Part shown: piece by piece, positions 17,866-26,355 of the stretch | How positions within the stretch are numbered: the first letter of the stretch is position 1 | Layout of the letters: each line of letters begins with the position of its first letter | DNA from: Thiovibrio sp964588325 | GTDB taxonomy: Bacteria; Desulfobacterota; Desulfobulbia; Desulfobulbales; Desulfurivibrionaceae | Length of the DNA stretch: 64,000 nucleotides | Reading direction: 5' to 3' | NCBI GenBank assembly: GCA_964588325.1 | Contig: CAZPOR010000009.1 | Location: 62,001-126,000, forward strand | Position numbers and translations under genes: made by a program | Notes under the pieces: model-generated | Told to the model about the DNA's origin: nothing | The model's database searches: none | Seen by the model: only the letters and a program-made list of their open reading frames with translations

Positions 17866-17931
17866 AATCGCCGCAATTTAACGGTCCCGTTCGTAAAATC
17901 CCCCCTCGCCCCCCTTTGCTAAAGGGGGGAA
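17829..17931. repeat. Palindromic repeat, family C, overlapping the miaA end
   Basis: The left arm (17831-17868: CCCCCTTTAGCAAAGGGGG and following GGGGGATTT) is complementary to the right arm (17894-17930). Each arm is itself a hairpin. The element covers the last codons and stop of miaA and the gap before pgsA. Confidence 0.87.
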
Positions 17932-17971
17932 TAAAAAATATTGTCCGGAGCACAAGGAATATGAGCATCCC

Positions 17972-18532
17972 ATGAACATCCCCAATCTTCTCACCATCGG
18001 CAGGATACTGCTGGTTCCCCTCCTGGTCATCTTCCTTCTGGACGGCAAGGAGATGGCCGCCCTCTGGGTTTTTATTTTGGCCGGGGTCACCGATGCCCTG
18101 GATGGCTTTTTGGCCAGGGTGCTGAAACAGAAAACCGAATTCGGCGCATTCATCGACCCCATTGCCGACAAGCTGCTCCTGATCACCTCGTATATCACCC
18201 TGGCTGTTTTGGGCATCTTGCCGAAATGGCTGGCCGTGATCGTAGTGAGCAGGGATGTCATCATCTGCGGCGGCATCGGCATCCTCATGCTCTACAATCG
18301 CGATTTCACGATCAAACCGTCCTTGGTCAGCAAGGTGACCACCTTCCTGCAACTGCTCACCGTGGTTTTTTATCTTGGCCACGACTTTTTGCAGCCCATT
18401 TTTCCCATGGGCAGCTATCTGCTCTATCCCACTGCTGGCTTCACCATCCTTTCCGGGGTGCATTACATTATCAGGGGGTTTGGCATTCTCGGCGATCCAG
18501 AAGCCGCGACCCAGCGCCAGGAAGATGAATAG
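17972..18532 (+). CDS. pgsA: CDP-diacylglycerol-glycerol-3-phosphate phosphatidyltransferase
   Basis: Inner-membrane enzyme that makes phosphatidylglycerophosphate, the committed step to phosphatidylglycerol and cardiolipin. 186 residues with about five or six hydrophobic segments. The CDP-alcohol phosphotransferase motif D-G-x2-A-R-x8-G-x3-D-x3-D is complete in DALDGFLAR through GAFIDPIADK (about 41-66). The N-terminus MNIPNLLTIGRILLVP is typical. It follows miaA after the family C repeat on the same strand. Related CDP-alcohol transferases cannot be fully excluded. Confidence 0.88.
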   Translation: MNIPNLLTIGRILLVPLLVIFLLDGKEMAALWVFILAGVTDALDGFLARVLKQKTEFGAFIDPIADKLLLITSYITLAVLGILPKWLAVIVVSRDVIICGGIGILMLYNRDFTIKPSLVSKVTTFLQLLTVVFYLGHDFLQPIFPMGSYLLYPTAGFTILSGVHYIIRGFGILGDPEAATQRQEDE

Positions 18533-18585
18533 CTTTTTTTGTTCCTCCGCGAAATGTTAGTTTCACATGAGATACCCCTCACAGG

Positions 18586-18669
18586 GTTCTCCTGAGCTTG
18601 CCGAAGGGCTCAGGGCGAACGGTGAAGACTCTCATGACCTTCCGTTCATGCTGAGCCTGTCGAAGCATT
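18586..18669. repeat. REP-like palindrome, family A copy 4, with long-form left arm
   Basis: Right arm 18641-18667 is the standard sequence. The left arm (18583-18622) has the extra segment TCTCCTGAGCTTGCCGAAGG inside the usual motif. The same extra segment (reverse complement) occurs in the right arm of copy 7 at 29289-29311. Confidence 0.8.
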
Positions 18670-18746
18670 GTTTTTACATGTTATTTATTTTGCGTATTTT
18701 CAGTACGATACAGGCACAATATAAAGTAAAACACGAGGAATATTTT

Positions 18747-20486
18747 GTGTCCAGAATGGAGAAAATCTGGGAGGTCGCTCCTGTTGACCACGCCCGGGTG
18801 AACCTTTTGGCAGCGGAGCTTGACCTGCCCAAACCGCTGGCTGCGATGCTTTTGAGCAGGGGGGTGGAAAACCGTGCCCAGGCGGAACATTTTTTTTCGC
18901 CCTCCCTGGCCGATCTGCCTTCGCCCTTTCTCATGAAGGGAATGACCGAGGCGGTGGAGGTTGTTTTGCAGGCGCTGGCCCGGCAGGCGCCGGTAATTGT
19001 CTATGGCGACTACGATGTCGACGGCACCACCGGGGCGGCCCTTCTTTTCTTGTTTCTTGAAAAAATCGGATTTTCAGAAAGATATGTGTCTCAACCTCAT
19101 AGATTGCATGAAGGATACGGTGTGCACCTTGAGGCTATCAGGCGGAGCGTTCCCGAAGGGGTGCTGGAGCGGTCTCCCTTGATAATTACCGTTGATTGCG
19201 GGATCTCCAGCCATATGCAGGTTCGGCAACTCCAGGAACTGGGCTGCGCGGTCATCGTCACGGACCATCATCAAGCGCCCGAGGAATTACCCCAGGCCGA
19301 AGCAGTGCTGAATCCATGGCAAAAAGGATGCGGGTTTCCGGAGAAAAATCTGGCCGGAGTCGGGGTTGCCTTCTATCTGGCCATGGGGATCAGAAAAGCG
19401 CTGCATGAACAGGGGGCGGCGGAGATGCCGAACCTCAAGGGATTCCTTGACCTGGTTGCCGTTGGCACGGTTGCGGATATGGTCCCGATTATGGGTGTAA
19501 ATCGTGTATTAGTTAAAGCAGGGCTTGAGGTTTTATCCGGTTCTGTACGGCCTGGTCTGGCGGAACTTTGCAGGGTTTCAGGTATTGGGGAGGATTCCGG
19601 GGTAACCTGCGAGGATATCGGCTATCGCTTGGGTCCCCGCCTCAATGCGGCCGGGCGAATGGGGGATGCCGGAAGGGCGCTGGCGTTGCTGGTGGCCGAG
19701 AACCAGGAGCGTGCAAGGGATCTGGCTCAGGAATTGAACAACGAAAATGAGTTGAGAAAATCCGTGCTTGAGGCCATGTGTCAGGAGGGAGAGGTTCAGG
19801 CCCAATCGGCCGTGCAGGCTGGGAAAAATGGTCTCATTTTTGTTGGGGATGGCTGGCATCCTGGGGTGATCGGGATCGGCGCGGCCAGGATGGTTGAGCG
19901 GTTCAATCGGCCAACGCTCTTTTTCACGCTCAAGGATGGTGTGGCCAAGGGCTCCGGAAGATCGGTGCCAGGCGTGAACTTGCATGGGATTCTTCAGGAA
20001 AAGCATGAGCTTTTCACTGCTTTTGGCGGGCACGAAGCGGCCGTGGGGTTGACTCTGCCGGTGGAAAATCTCGCAAAACTGGAGGCGCATTTTCAGGAAC
20101 GGCTTAACGAGATCCTCACCGGGGCAATGCTGGCGCCAAAAGTTGGCATTGCCTGGCATGACAAGGACGGCGGGATCTTTACTACGGCATTTTTGCGGAT
20201 GTATGAAAAGATGGCGCCGTTTGGCATGGGCAACCCGGAGCCGGTTTTCAGCGCCCAGGGGATCCCGGAGAAGCTCCGTGAGGTTGGCGTCAATCATCTG
20301 AAGTTCACCGCGCGGTTCAACGGAGCGATTCTCAGCGGGATAGGTTTTGGGATGGCCGGAGATTTTCAGGCTCTTCTTGAGAGCGGTCAGCCTGTAAATG
20401 TGGCCTTCAGACTTCGCCGTAATACCTATCGCGATACAACCAGTTGGCAGGTGGAAGCGGTGGATTTTAAGCAGTTATCCGTCTGA
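18747..20486 (+). CDS. recJ: Single-stranded-DNA-specific exonuclease RecJ
   Basis: 5' to 3' single-strand exonuclease acting in recombination and mismatch repair. 579 residues from the GTG at 18747, which has GAGGAA six or seven bases upstream; an ATG nine bases later lacks proper spacing, and the longer frame to 18567 runs through a repeat. The DHH phosphoesterase motifs are visible: YGDYDVDGTTG (about 85-95), DCG, DHH in VTDHHQAP, and the DHHA1 domain GGHEAAVG near 430. The C-terminal OB-like domain is present. Standalone gene. Confidence 0.94.
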   Translation: MSRMEKIWEVAPVDHARVNLLAAELDLPKPLAAMLLSRGVENRAQAEHFFSPSLADLPSPFLMKGMTEAVEVVLQALARQAPVIVYGDYDVDGTTGAALLFLFLEKIGFSERYVSQPHRLHEGYGVHLEAIRRSVPEGVLERSPLIITVDCGISSHMQVRQLQELGCAVIVTDHHQAPEELPQAEAVLNPWQKGCGFPEKNLAGVGVAFYLAMGIRKALHEQGAAEMPNLKGFLDLVAVGTVADMVPIMGVNRVLVKAGLEVLSGSVRPGLAELCRVSGIGEDSGVTCEDIGYRLGPRLNAAGRMGDAGRALALLVAENQERARDLAQELNNENELRKSVLEAMCQEGEVQAQSAVQAGKNGLIFVGDGWHPGVIGIGAARMVERFNRPTLFFTLKDGVAKGSGRSVPGVNLHGILQEKHELFTAFGGHEAAVGLTLPVENLAKLEAHFQERLNEILTGAMLAPKVGIAWHDKDGGIFTTAFLRMYEKMAPFGMGNPEPVFSAQGIPEKLREVGVNHLKFTARFNGAILSGIGFGMAGDFQALLESGQPVNVAFRLRRNTYRDTTSWQVEAVDFKQLSV

Positions 20487-20633
20487 TTTTATTTGTTTTT
20501 ATTTAACTAGACATAATATACATTATGCGACATTGCGTATTAAGGTGAAACTTGAGACTGGCGTGGTCCCCCTTTCGCGAGCATTTTTTTGGTTTTCTTG
20601 GTAAAGAAATCACGGAATAAATATAGTGGCGCA
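20487..20633. other. Gap after recJ, no gene seen
   Basis: AT-rich stretch with no convincing coding frame. Nothing recognisable apart from the family A repeat beginning at 20634. Confidence 0.4.
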
Positions 20634-20716
20634 TCCTTCGACAGGCTCAGGACGATCGGCAGTCATTTTATAGTTCGTTGGCCTTTTTTCCGTTCGTGGT
20701 GAGCCTGTCGAACCAC
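20634..20716. repeat. REP-like palindrome, family A copy 5
   Basis: Arms start CCTTCGACAGGCTCAGGACG (20635) and end near 20714 (CCGTTCGTGGTGAGCCTGTC...). More diverged than other copies. It precedes purB by about 50 bases. Confidence 0.82.
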
Positions 20717-20767
20717 AGTTTTTTTTGTGCCCCAGCCTTATTTTCTAATTCTTAACGGAGATTCGTC

Positions 20768-22213
20768 ATGAACCGTGATATCTATCAGGAGCCCCTGGTC
20801 AGCCGCTACACCAGCCGCGAGATGCAGGAGCTTTTTTCCGAACGCACCAAGTTTGAAACCTGGCGCCGCTGCTGGATAGCCCTGGCCGAGGCCCAGCATG
20901 AGATGGGCCTAACCGATATCGTTACCTCCGCCATGCTCGATGAGCTGCGGGCCCATGCCACGGATATCGATTTCGAGGTGGCCGCTGCCAAGGAAAAAGA
21001 GATCCGCCACGATGTCATGGCCCATGTCTATGCCTATGGGCTCAAGTGCCCCACTGCCGAGCCGATCATCCATCTCGGCGCAACTTCGCAGTTTGTTGGC
21101 TGCAACACCGATTTGCTCCTCCAGAAAAAAGGGCTGCAACTCATCAAGAAAGCTCTGGTGAATGTCATTGCCAACCTGGCCGCATTTTCTCGCCAACACA
21201 AGGGGTTGGCGACATTAGGTTACACCCACTATCAAGCAGCCCAGCCCACCACGGTTGGCAAACGGAACACCCTGTATATCCAGGATCTTCTCATGGATCT
21301 TGACTACCTTGAGCACCTGGAGTCGCAGATCAAAGCGCGGGGCGCCAAGGGCACGGTCGGCACCCAGGCAACCTTCATCGAGCTGTTCAAGGGGGATCAC
21401 GACAAGGTTCGCAAGATGGATGAGCTTGTCGCAAAAAAACTTGGATTTTCCGATATTTTTGCTGTCACAGGTCAAACATACACCCGCAAGCTCGACATGA
21501 AAACCATCGAAACCCTGGCCGGCATCGGCGCCACGGCCCACAAGTTTGCCGTGGACCTGCGGTTGCTCAGCAATCTCAAGGTTCAGGAAGAGCCCTTTGA
21601 AAAGAATCAGGTGGGCAGCTCGGCCATGGCCTACAAGCGCAACCCCATGCGCTCGGAGCGCATGACCGGCTTGGCGAGAAAGCTCATGGGTCTGGTAGGC
21701 AATTTCGGCGCTACCTACGCCAATCAATGGTTTGAGCGCACCCTGGATGATTCGGCCATCCGGCGCATGGATATCCCCCAGGCATTTTTGCTCACCGATG
21801 CAATCCTGAAATTGTTTCTCAATGTTTCCAGCGGAATGGTTGTTTATCCGAAACAAATTGCGCGTCATTTGGCTCAGGAGCTCCCCTTCATGGCCACGGA
21901 GAAAATTCTCATGGCCTGTGTGGAGAAAGGAAAGAGCCGTCAGGAGATGCACGAGGTGGTCAAGGTGCATTCCGTGGCCGCTGGCAAGGTGGTGAAGGAA
22001 GAAGGTTTGGCCAACGACCTGCTGGATCGGCTGGCCAATGATCCGGCTGTCCCCTTTACCGTGCAGGAGCTCAAGGAACTGGTTGGCGACGGCAGCGAGT
22101 TTGTCGGCCGCGCTCCGCAGCAGACCGATGAATTTCTCGACGAGGTGGTCATGCCCCGGCTTGCCAACTATAAGGATCTTCTGGGCAACGTTGATTCGGC
22201 TTTGAGCGTGTGA
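20768..22213 (+). CDS. purB: Adenylosuccinate lyase
   Basis: Fumarase-superfamily enzyme acting twice in purine synthesis (SAICAR and adenylosuccinate cleavage). 481 residues. The superfamily signature GSSAMAYKRNPMRSE is at about 283-297, with Ala where many relatives have Pro. HLGATSQFVGCNTD and the catalytic-histidine region TLGYTHYQAAQPTT are visible. The ATG at 20768 follows CGGAG. The next small ORF overlaps its stop as TGATG, so both belong to one transcript. Confidence 0.95.
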   Translation: MNRDIYQEPLVSRYTSREMQELFSERTKFETWRRCWIALAEAQHEMGLTDIVTSAMLDELRAHATDIDFEVAAAKEKEIRHDVMAHVYAYGLKCPTAEPIIHLGATSQFVGCNTDLLLQKKGLQLIKKALVNVIANLAAFSRQHKGLATLGYTHYQAAQPTTVGKRNTLYIQDLLMDLDYLEHLESQIKARGAKGTVGTQATFIELFKGDHDKVRKMDELVAKKLGFSDIFAVTGQTYTRKLDMKTIETLAGIGATAHKFAVDLRLLSNLKVQEEPFEKNQVGSSAMAYKRNPMRSERMTGLARKLMGLVGNFGATYANQWFERTLDDSAIRRMDIPQAFLLTDAILKLFLNVSSGMVVYPKQIARHLAQELPFMATEKILMACVEKGKSRQEMHEVVKVHSVAAGKVVKEEGLANDLLDRLANDPAVPFTVQELKELVGDGSEFVGRAPQQTDEFLDEVVMPRLANYKDLLGNVDSALSV

Positions 22214-22440
22214 TGATTGCCATGGCAAGCAGCTTGGCCAGTTGCCGCATTCGCATTGACCCGGAGCAGATATATTTCCTGAAATTTATTCTCGAAGCCT
22301 ATGACAATCTGACCATCATGTCCACCGTGGATCGGGCCGAGGGGGTGATGGAGCTGAAATACCCCCCTGAGCTGGAGCAGGATGTGCTTGGCATTGTGCG
22401 GAGTATGGCCCAGCGGCTCAGGCTGGAAGAATTGAATTAG
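22213..22440 (+). CDS. DUF4911-like small protein
   Basis: A 75-residue soluble protein coupled to purB by a TGATG overlap. The segment IYFLKFILEAYDNLTIMSTV and the later ELKYPPELEQDVL resemble small DUF4911 proteins found in deltaproteobacteria. No catalytic motif is visible. The position between purB and miaB is suggestive only. A GTG three bases upstream is an alternative start. Confidence 0.65.
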   Translation: MIAMASSLASCRIRIDPEQIYFLKFILEAYDNLTIMSTVDRAEGVMELKYPPELEQDVLGIVRSMAQRLRLEELN

Positions 22441-22448
22441 AGAACAAC

Positions 22449-22535
22449 TGTGCTTCGACAGGCTCAGCACGAACGGATTTGATCTTATCAATGTATTTTC
22501 GACATTCCGTTCGTGCTGAGCCTGTCGAAGCACCT
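22449..22535. repeat. REP-like palindrome, family A copy 6
   Basis: Arms 22451-22477 (TGCTTCGACAGGCTCAGCAC...) and 22506-22533 are near-perfect complements. It lies between the DUF4911-like gene and miaB. Confidence 0.9.
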
Positions 22536-22566
22536 GTTATTTTACACATAAGGTAACACATCAAGC

Positions 22567-23895
22567 ATGCCCCAGCTTCTCTACATCGAAACCTTCGGCT
22601 GCCAGATGAATGAGCGTGATTCCGAGATCATGGCTCAGCTTCTTGGCGAGCATTCCTATGTCCAAACCAATACACCCGAGCAGGCCGACGTGGTGGTGGT
22701 CAACACGTGCAGCATCCGCGGCAAGGCCGCGCACAAGGCCTACAGTTGCTTTGGCCGCTACAAGAAGCTCAAGGAAAAGGGCCACGACTTCATCCTGGCC
22801 GTGACCGGCTGTGTGGCCCAGCAGGACGGCGCGGCCCTGCTGGAGCGGATGCCCTACATCGATATCGTCATGGGTCCGCAGGCCATCTACACCCTGCCCT
22901 CCCTGGTTGCCGCAGCCCGTCGCGAGAAAAAGCCCCAGGTGGCCACCGATCTTTCCGCTGATTTTGTCATCCCCCCTTTTCTCCCCAACCTCACGGAAGG
23001 TCCTGCGCACAAACGGTTTATCACCATCATGCAGGGGTGCGATAATTTCTGTACCTACTGCGTGGTGCCCTATACCCGGGGCCGCGAGATCAGCCGGAGC
23101 TTTGATGATATCCTCACCGAGGCGACCCATCTTGTGAGCCAGGGGGTGAAGGAGATCACCCTCATCGGCCAGAATGTCAATTCCTACGGCAAAAAAGGCG
23201 ATGCCGCGCAGCACAAAAGTTTTCCCGAGCTATTGCGCGCTGTGGCCGGTATTGACGGCCTGAAAAGGCTCCGCTTCACCACCTCCCATCCCAAGGATCT
23301 TTCCGAGGAATTGATGCGCTGTTTTGCCGAGATTCCCGTGCTCTGCCCGCATTTCCATCTCCCGGTCCAGTCCGGTTCAAACAGCATTCTCAAACAAATG
23401 AACCGCAAGTACACCATCGAAGCCTATCTCGAAAAGGTTGCCAAGCTGCGGGAATACAGACCGGACATCGCCCTGACCACCGATATCATCGTGGGTTTCC
23501 CCGGAGAGACGGACGATGACTTTGCAGCCACCATGCAGGTGGTGGAGACGGTGCGATACCACGGCGCATACTCCTTCAAGTACTCCGACCGGCCCAACGC
23601 CAAGGCCGCTGATTTTCCAGGCAAGGTCGCGGAAGCAATCAAGACCGAACGGCTTGCCCGTTTGCAGGCGCGGCAGGAGGAGATTGCCCTGGAACTCAAG
23701 CAGGCGGATATCGGGAAAACTGTGGAGGTCATGGTGGAAGGGGCAAGCAAGGCTCCGGCCAATCAATGGAGCGGCCGGACCGGTGGGAATCAGATTGTGA
23801 ATTTTTCCTGTGAAGCCAAGTTAATGCCCGGAGATTTGCTCATGGTTGAGATTGAGAGTGCTTGCCAGAATTCCTTGCGGGGGAAAATGATTTAG
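22567..23895 (+). CDS. miaB: tRNA-2-methylthio-N6-dimethylallyladenosine synthase
   Basis: Radical SAM methylthiotransferase that modifies i6A37 made by MiaA. 442 residues. N-terminal cluster ligands Cys12, Cys48 and Cys82 (GCQMN, NTCS, GCVAQ), radical SAM motif CDNFCTYC (Cys158/162/165), and a C-terminal TRAM domain from about 375. PYTRGREISR is a MiaB/RimO family signature; MiaB is preferred because of the N-terminal ETFGCQMNERDSE. miaA is in the same window on the same strand. Confidence 0.95.
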   Translation: MPQLLYIETFGCQMNERDSEIMAQLLGEHSYVQTNTPEQADVVVVNTCSIRGKAAHKAYSCFGRYKKLKEKGHDFILAVTGCVAQQDGAALLERMPYIDIVMGPQAIYTLPSLVAAARREKKPQVATDLSADFVIPPFLPNLTEGPAHKRFITIMQGCDNFCTYCVVPYTRGREISRSFDDILTEATHLVSQGVKEITLIGQNVNSYGKKGDAAQHKSFPELLRAVAGIDGLKRLRFTTSHPKDLSEELMRCFAEIPVLCPHFHLPVQSGSNSILKQMNRKYTIEAYLEKVAKLREYRPDIALTTDIIVGFPGETDDDFAATMQVVETVRYHGAYSFKYSDRPNAKAADFPGKVAEAIKTERLARLQARQEEIALELKQADIGKTVEVMVEGASKAPANQWSGRTGGNQIVNFSCEAKLMPGDLLMVEIESACQNSLRGKMI

Positions 23896-24046
23896 GCCGC
23901 AAAACCCATAACATCGGGCTATGGTTGTGCTATGATGACTATAAAACTAATCCGTGGTCCGGCTAGGGCAGCGAGAATAATACCTCTTTGATTTATCCTT
24001 ATTCCGCATAATATCACGCGCAAGCCTATAATTCCGCATAAAGAAC
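23896..24046. other. AT-rich gap before the GIY-YIG gene
   Basis: No gene seen. An 11-base direct repeat, ATTCCGCATAA, occurs at 24001-24011 and 24031-24041, just upstream of the following start codon. It might be a regulatory site or a junction mark of the acquired segment. Confidence 0.35.
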
Positions 24047-24886
24047 ATGCTCACCATAAACAAAATATTTGAAATATATGGTATTGATCCAGCCAAGGTA
24101 AAGCTGGTTCGACATGGGAATAAAGAAATTTCCATTCACGAGACGTTTCTCAACAATATCCAGCGACTCGAAGCTTATCAGAGTTTCCAGAAGCCAAAAA
24201 AATTTGGAACATCAAAGACTATCGCTGTATTTGCTCCTTATTACAAGACGACCGGTATTTTCCTTGGGTTGTGGGACATCCAAGGGTGTACAGAAAATTC
24301 AAAATTCACGGAAGAAACTTTAGCTGTTTTGCGAGAACATAATTTACCTGATGTCTGGTTTAACGATTCTGTAAGGTATAAATTAAAGAGAAACAATATT
24401 CTTAATGATTTATCAGAACGTCTGGTTATTGAGTGGGGGCCAGCAACTGTCGCATGGGTCCAATCAAAAGATAAGGAAGTGGTAGAAATAAAAGGGAAAA
24501 AATCTATTGGCGATTTTCAATCATTCAGTTTGGTGGACTTGAATTATCAAGATTTGAAAAATTTAATACAATTTCCAGATACAAACCTTACTTGGTTGAA
24601 GGCGCTATCTTCCGTTAATGGCGTTTATTTAATTAAAGATAACATATCAGGAAAGTTATACGTCGGTTCAGCATATGGTGACCAAGGAATTTATGGCCGA
24701 TGGTCAGCATATGCAAGAAATGGTCACGGTGGCAATCTGGAGTTACAAGACCTAGACCCAACCAATTTCCAGTTTTCAATCCTTGAAATTGTGCCAGCCA
24801 CATCAACAGCGGACAGCGTAATCAATTGTGAAAACAGATGGAAAGAGAAACTTGGCACCCGGATTTTTGGACTTAATAAAAATTAA
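24047..24886 (+). CDS. GIY-YIG domain protein, AT-rich, probably acquired
   Basis: A 279-residue protein. Residues 190-275 form a GIY-YIG nuclease-like domain: GVYLI (192-196), YVGSA (205-209), the arginine in IYGRW (218), and a possible catalytic Glu in NCENRWKEKLG near 260. The N-terminal 180 residues are an unassigned domain. The gene is clearly more AT-rich and Lys/Asn/Ile-rich than its neighbours, which points to horizontal transfer. No DNA modification or restriction partner is next to it. Substrate and role are unknown; a mobile or defence nuclease is possible. Confidence 0.75.
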   Translation: MLTINKIFEIYGIDPAKVKLVRHGNKEISIHETFLNNIQRLEAYQSFQKPKKFGTSKTIAVFAPYYKTTGIFLGLWDIQGCTENSKFTEETLAVLREHNLPDVWFNDSVRYKLKRNNILNDLSERLVIEWGPATVAWVQSKDKEVVEIKGKKSIGDFQSFSLVDLNYQDLKNLIQFPDTNLTWLKALSSVNGVYLIKDNISGKLYVGSAYGDQGIYGRWSAYARNGHGGNLELQDLDPTNFQFSILEIVPATSTADSVINCENRWKEKLGTRIFGLNKN

Positions 24887-24930
24887 GATTCATATGATAC
24901 ATGGTGTCATGATAAAAATGGAGACCTCCC

Positions 24931-25581
24931 ATGATTGACCTACATACCCATTCCCTGTTCAGCGACGGTGAACTCGTCCCGGCCGAGCATCTGCGGAGGG
25001 TGGAAATCCTCGGTTATTCGGCCATAGCCATCACCGATCACGCCGACTCCTCTAATATTGATTTCATCATCCCGCGCATCGTCCAGGCGGCGGCTGATCT
25101 GAATAAATACTCCAAGACTCAGCTCCTGCCCGGCATCGAACTGACCCATGTGCCGCCGGAGCAGATCGGCGAACTCACCCGCAGGGCGCGGCAGCTTGGG
25201 GCCAAGATCGTGGTCGGCCATGGGGAAACACCGGTGGAGCCGGTGCGGCCTGGAACCAATCGGGCCACCCTTGAGGCTGGCGTCGATATCCTGGCCCACC
25301 CCGGATTTATCACCCTGGAAGAGGCCAAGCTGGCCGCGGACAAGGGCATTCTTCTTGAGCTGTCTGGCCGCAGGGGGCACTCGCTCACCAACGGGCATGT
25401 GGCCAAGATGGCCCTGGCCGCAGGCGCTGGTATGGCGGTGAACGCCGACGCCCATGGGCCCGGCGATTTTCTCACCGCAAAAATGGCGGAGATGGTGGCG
25501 CTTGGCGCTGGACTTTCCGCCGAGGAGTACGGTCGTATTCGCGCAAATATGGCGGCGCTGGTCGCCAAAGTGGCAGGCTGA
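24931..25581 (+). CDS. PHP domain phosphoesterase (histidinol-phosphatase-like)
   Basis: A 216-residue metal-dependent PHP-family protein. The metal ligands typical of the family are visible: DLHTHS at the start, AITDHAD (about 33-39), a Glu in GIELTH, GHGET and AHPG, and NADAHGPGD at about 170. The TGGAG before the ATG at 24931 supports the start. It is followed after 30 bases by the C39 peptidase and the two ligases, so it may remove phosphate from an intermediate. Histidinol phosphatase activity is possible but the context argues for another substrate. Confidence 0.8.
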   Translation: MIDLHTHSLFSDGELVPAEHLRRVEILGYSAIAITDHADSSNIDFIIPRIVQAAADLNKYSKTQLLPGIELTHVPPEQIGELTRRARQLGAKIVVGHGETPVEPVRPGTNRATLEAGVDILAHPGFITLEEAKLAADKGILLELSGRRGHSLTNGHVAKMALAAGAGMAVNADAHGPGDFLTAKMAEMVALGAGLSAEEYGRIRANMAALVAKVAG

Positions 25582-25611
25582 TCCTCGCACGATTGCCAGG
25601 AGGATACCACC

Positions 25612-26355
25612 GTGGAAGCCTTCCTTGATGTGCCCATCCTGCCGCAGCCCGACGACACCACCTGCGGCCCCACCTGTCTCCATGCCGTGTACCAGTACTA
25701 CGGCGACGACATACCCTTGGCCCGGGTGATCGACGAGGTGAAAAGCCTGGAGACCGGCGGCACCCTGGATGTCTTCCTCGCCTGCCACGCCCTGCGCCGG
25801 GGCTACAAGGCGCGGATCTACACCTACAACCTTCAGGTTTTCGACCCCACCTGGTTTCTCCATGATGCGGACTATATCGAGGAGCGGCTCCTGGCCCAGA
25901 TGGAGGCCAAGGACGATGCCAAGCTCCGCCTGGCCACCCGTGGCTATCTCAACTTTCTCAATCTCGGCGGGGAGCTGCGCTTTGCCGATCTCACCCCTTC
26001 CCTGCTCCGCAAATACCTGAAACGCTCCATCCCGGTGCTCACGGGCTTAAGTTCCACCTACCTCTACCGGAGCATGCGGGAGTATGGCGATTTCTGCGAG
26101 GATGACGATGTGCGCGGTCATGTCTCCGGCCATTTTGTTCTGCTCTGCGGCTATAACAAACCAGACCGGCTGGTGGCCATTGCCGACCCGCACATGGACA
26201 ACCCCATGGCCGTTGGCATGAAATACGAGGTCTCCATCGACCGGGTCATCTGCTCCATCCTGCTGGGCATCGTCACCTATGACGCCAACCTGCTCATCAT
26301 CGAGCCCGCCAGGAAAAAAGGGAATGGCCGGGTGAATCATACGGTGCAGGCATGA
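25612..26355 (+). CDS. C39-like cysteine peptidase
   Basis: A 247-residue papain-like/C39-type peptidase without signal peptide. The catalytic Cys is in DDTTCGPTCLHAVYQYY (Cys18), the His in GHFVLLCGY (about 173), and an Asp in ADPHMDNP. GTG start at 25612 with AGGAGG eight bases upstream. Its stop overlaps the start of the ATP-grasp gene as ATGA, so the two proteins are made together. In similar clusters such a peptidase is thought to cleave or trim the product of the ligases. Confidence 0.8.
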   Translation: MEAFLDVPILPQPDDTTCGPTCLHAVYQYYGDDIPLARVIDEVKSLETGGTLDVFLACHALRRGYKARIYTYNLQVFDPTWFLHDADYIEERLLAQMEAKDDAKLRLATRGYLNFLNLGGELRFADLTPSLLRKYLKRSIPVLTGLSSTYLYRSMREYGDFCEDDDVRGHVSGHFVLLCGYNKPDRLVAIADPHMDNPMAVGMKYEVSIDRVICSILLGIVTYDANLLIIEPARKKGNGRVNHTVQA

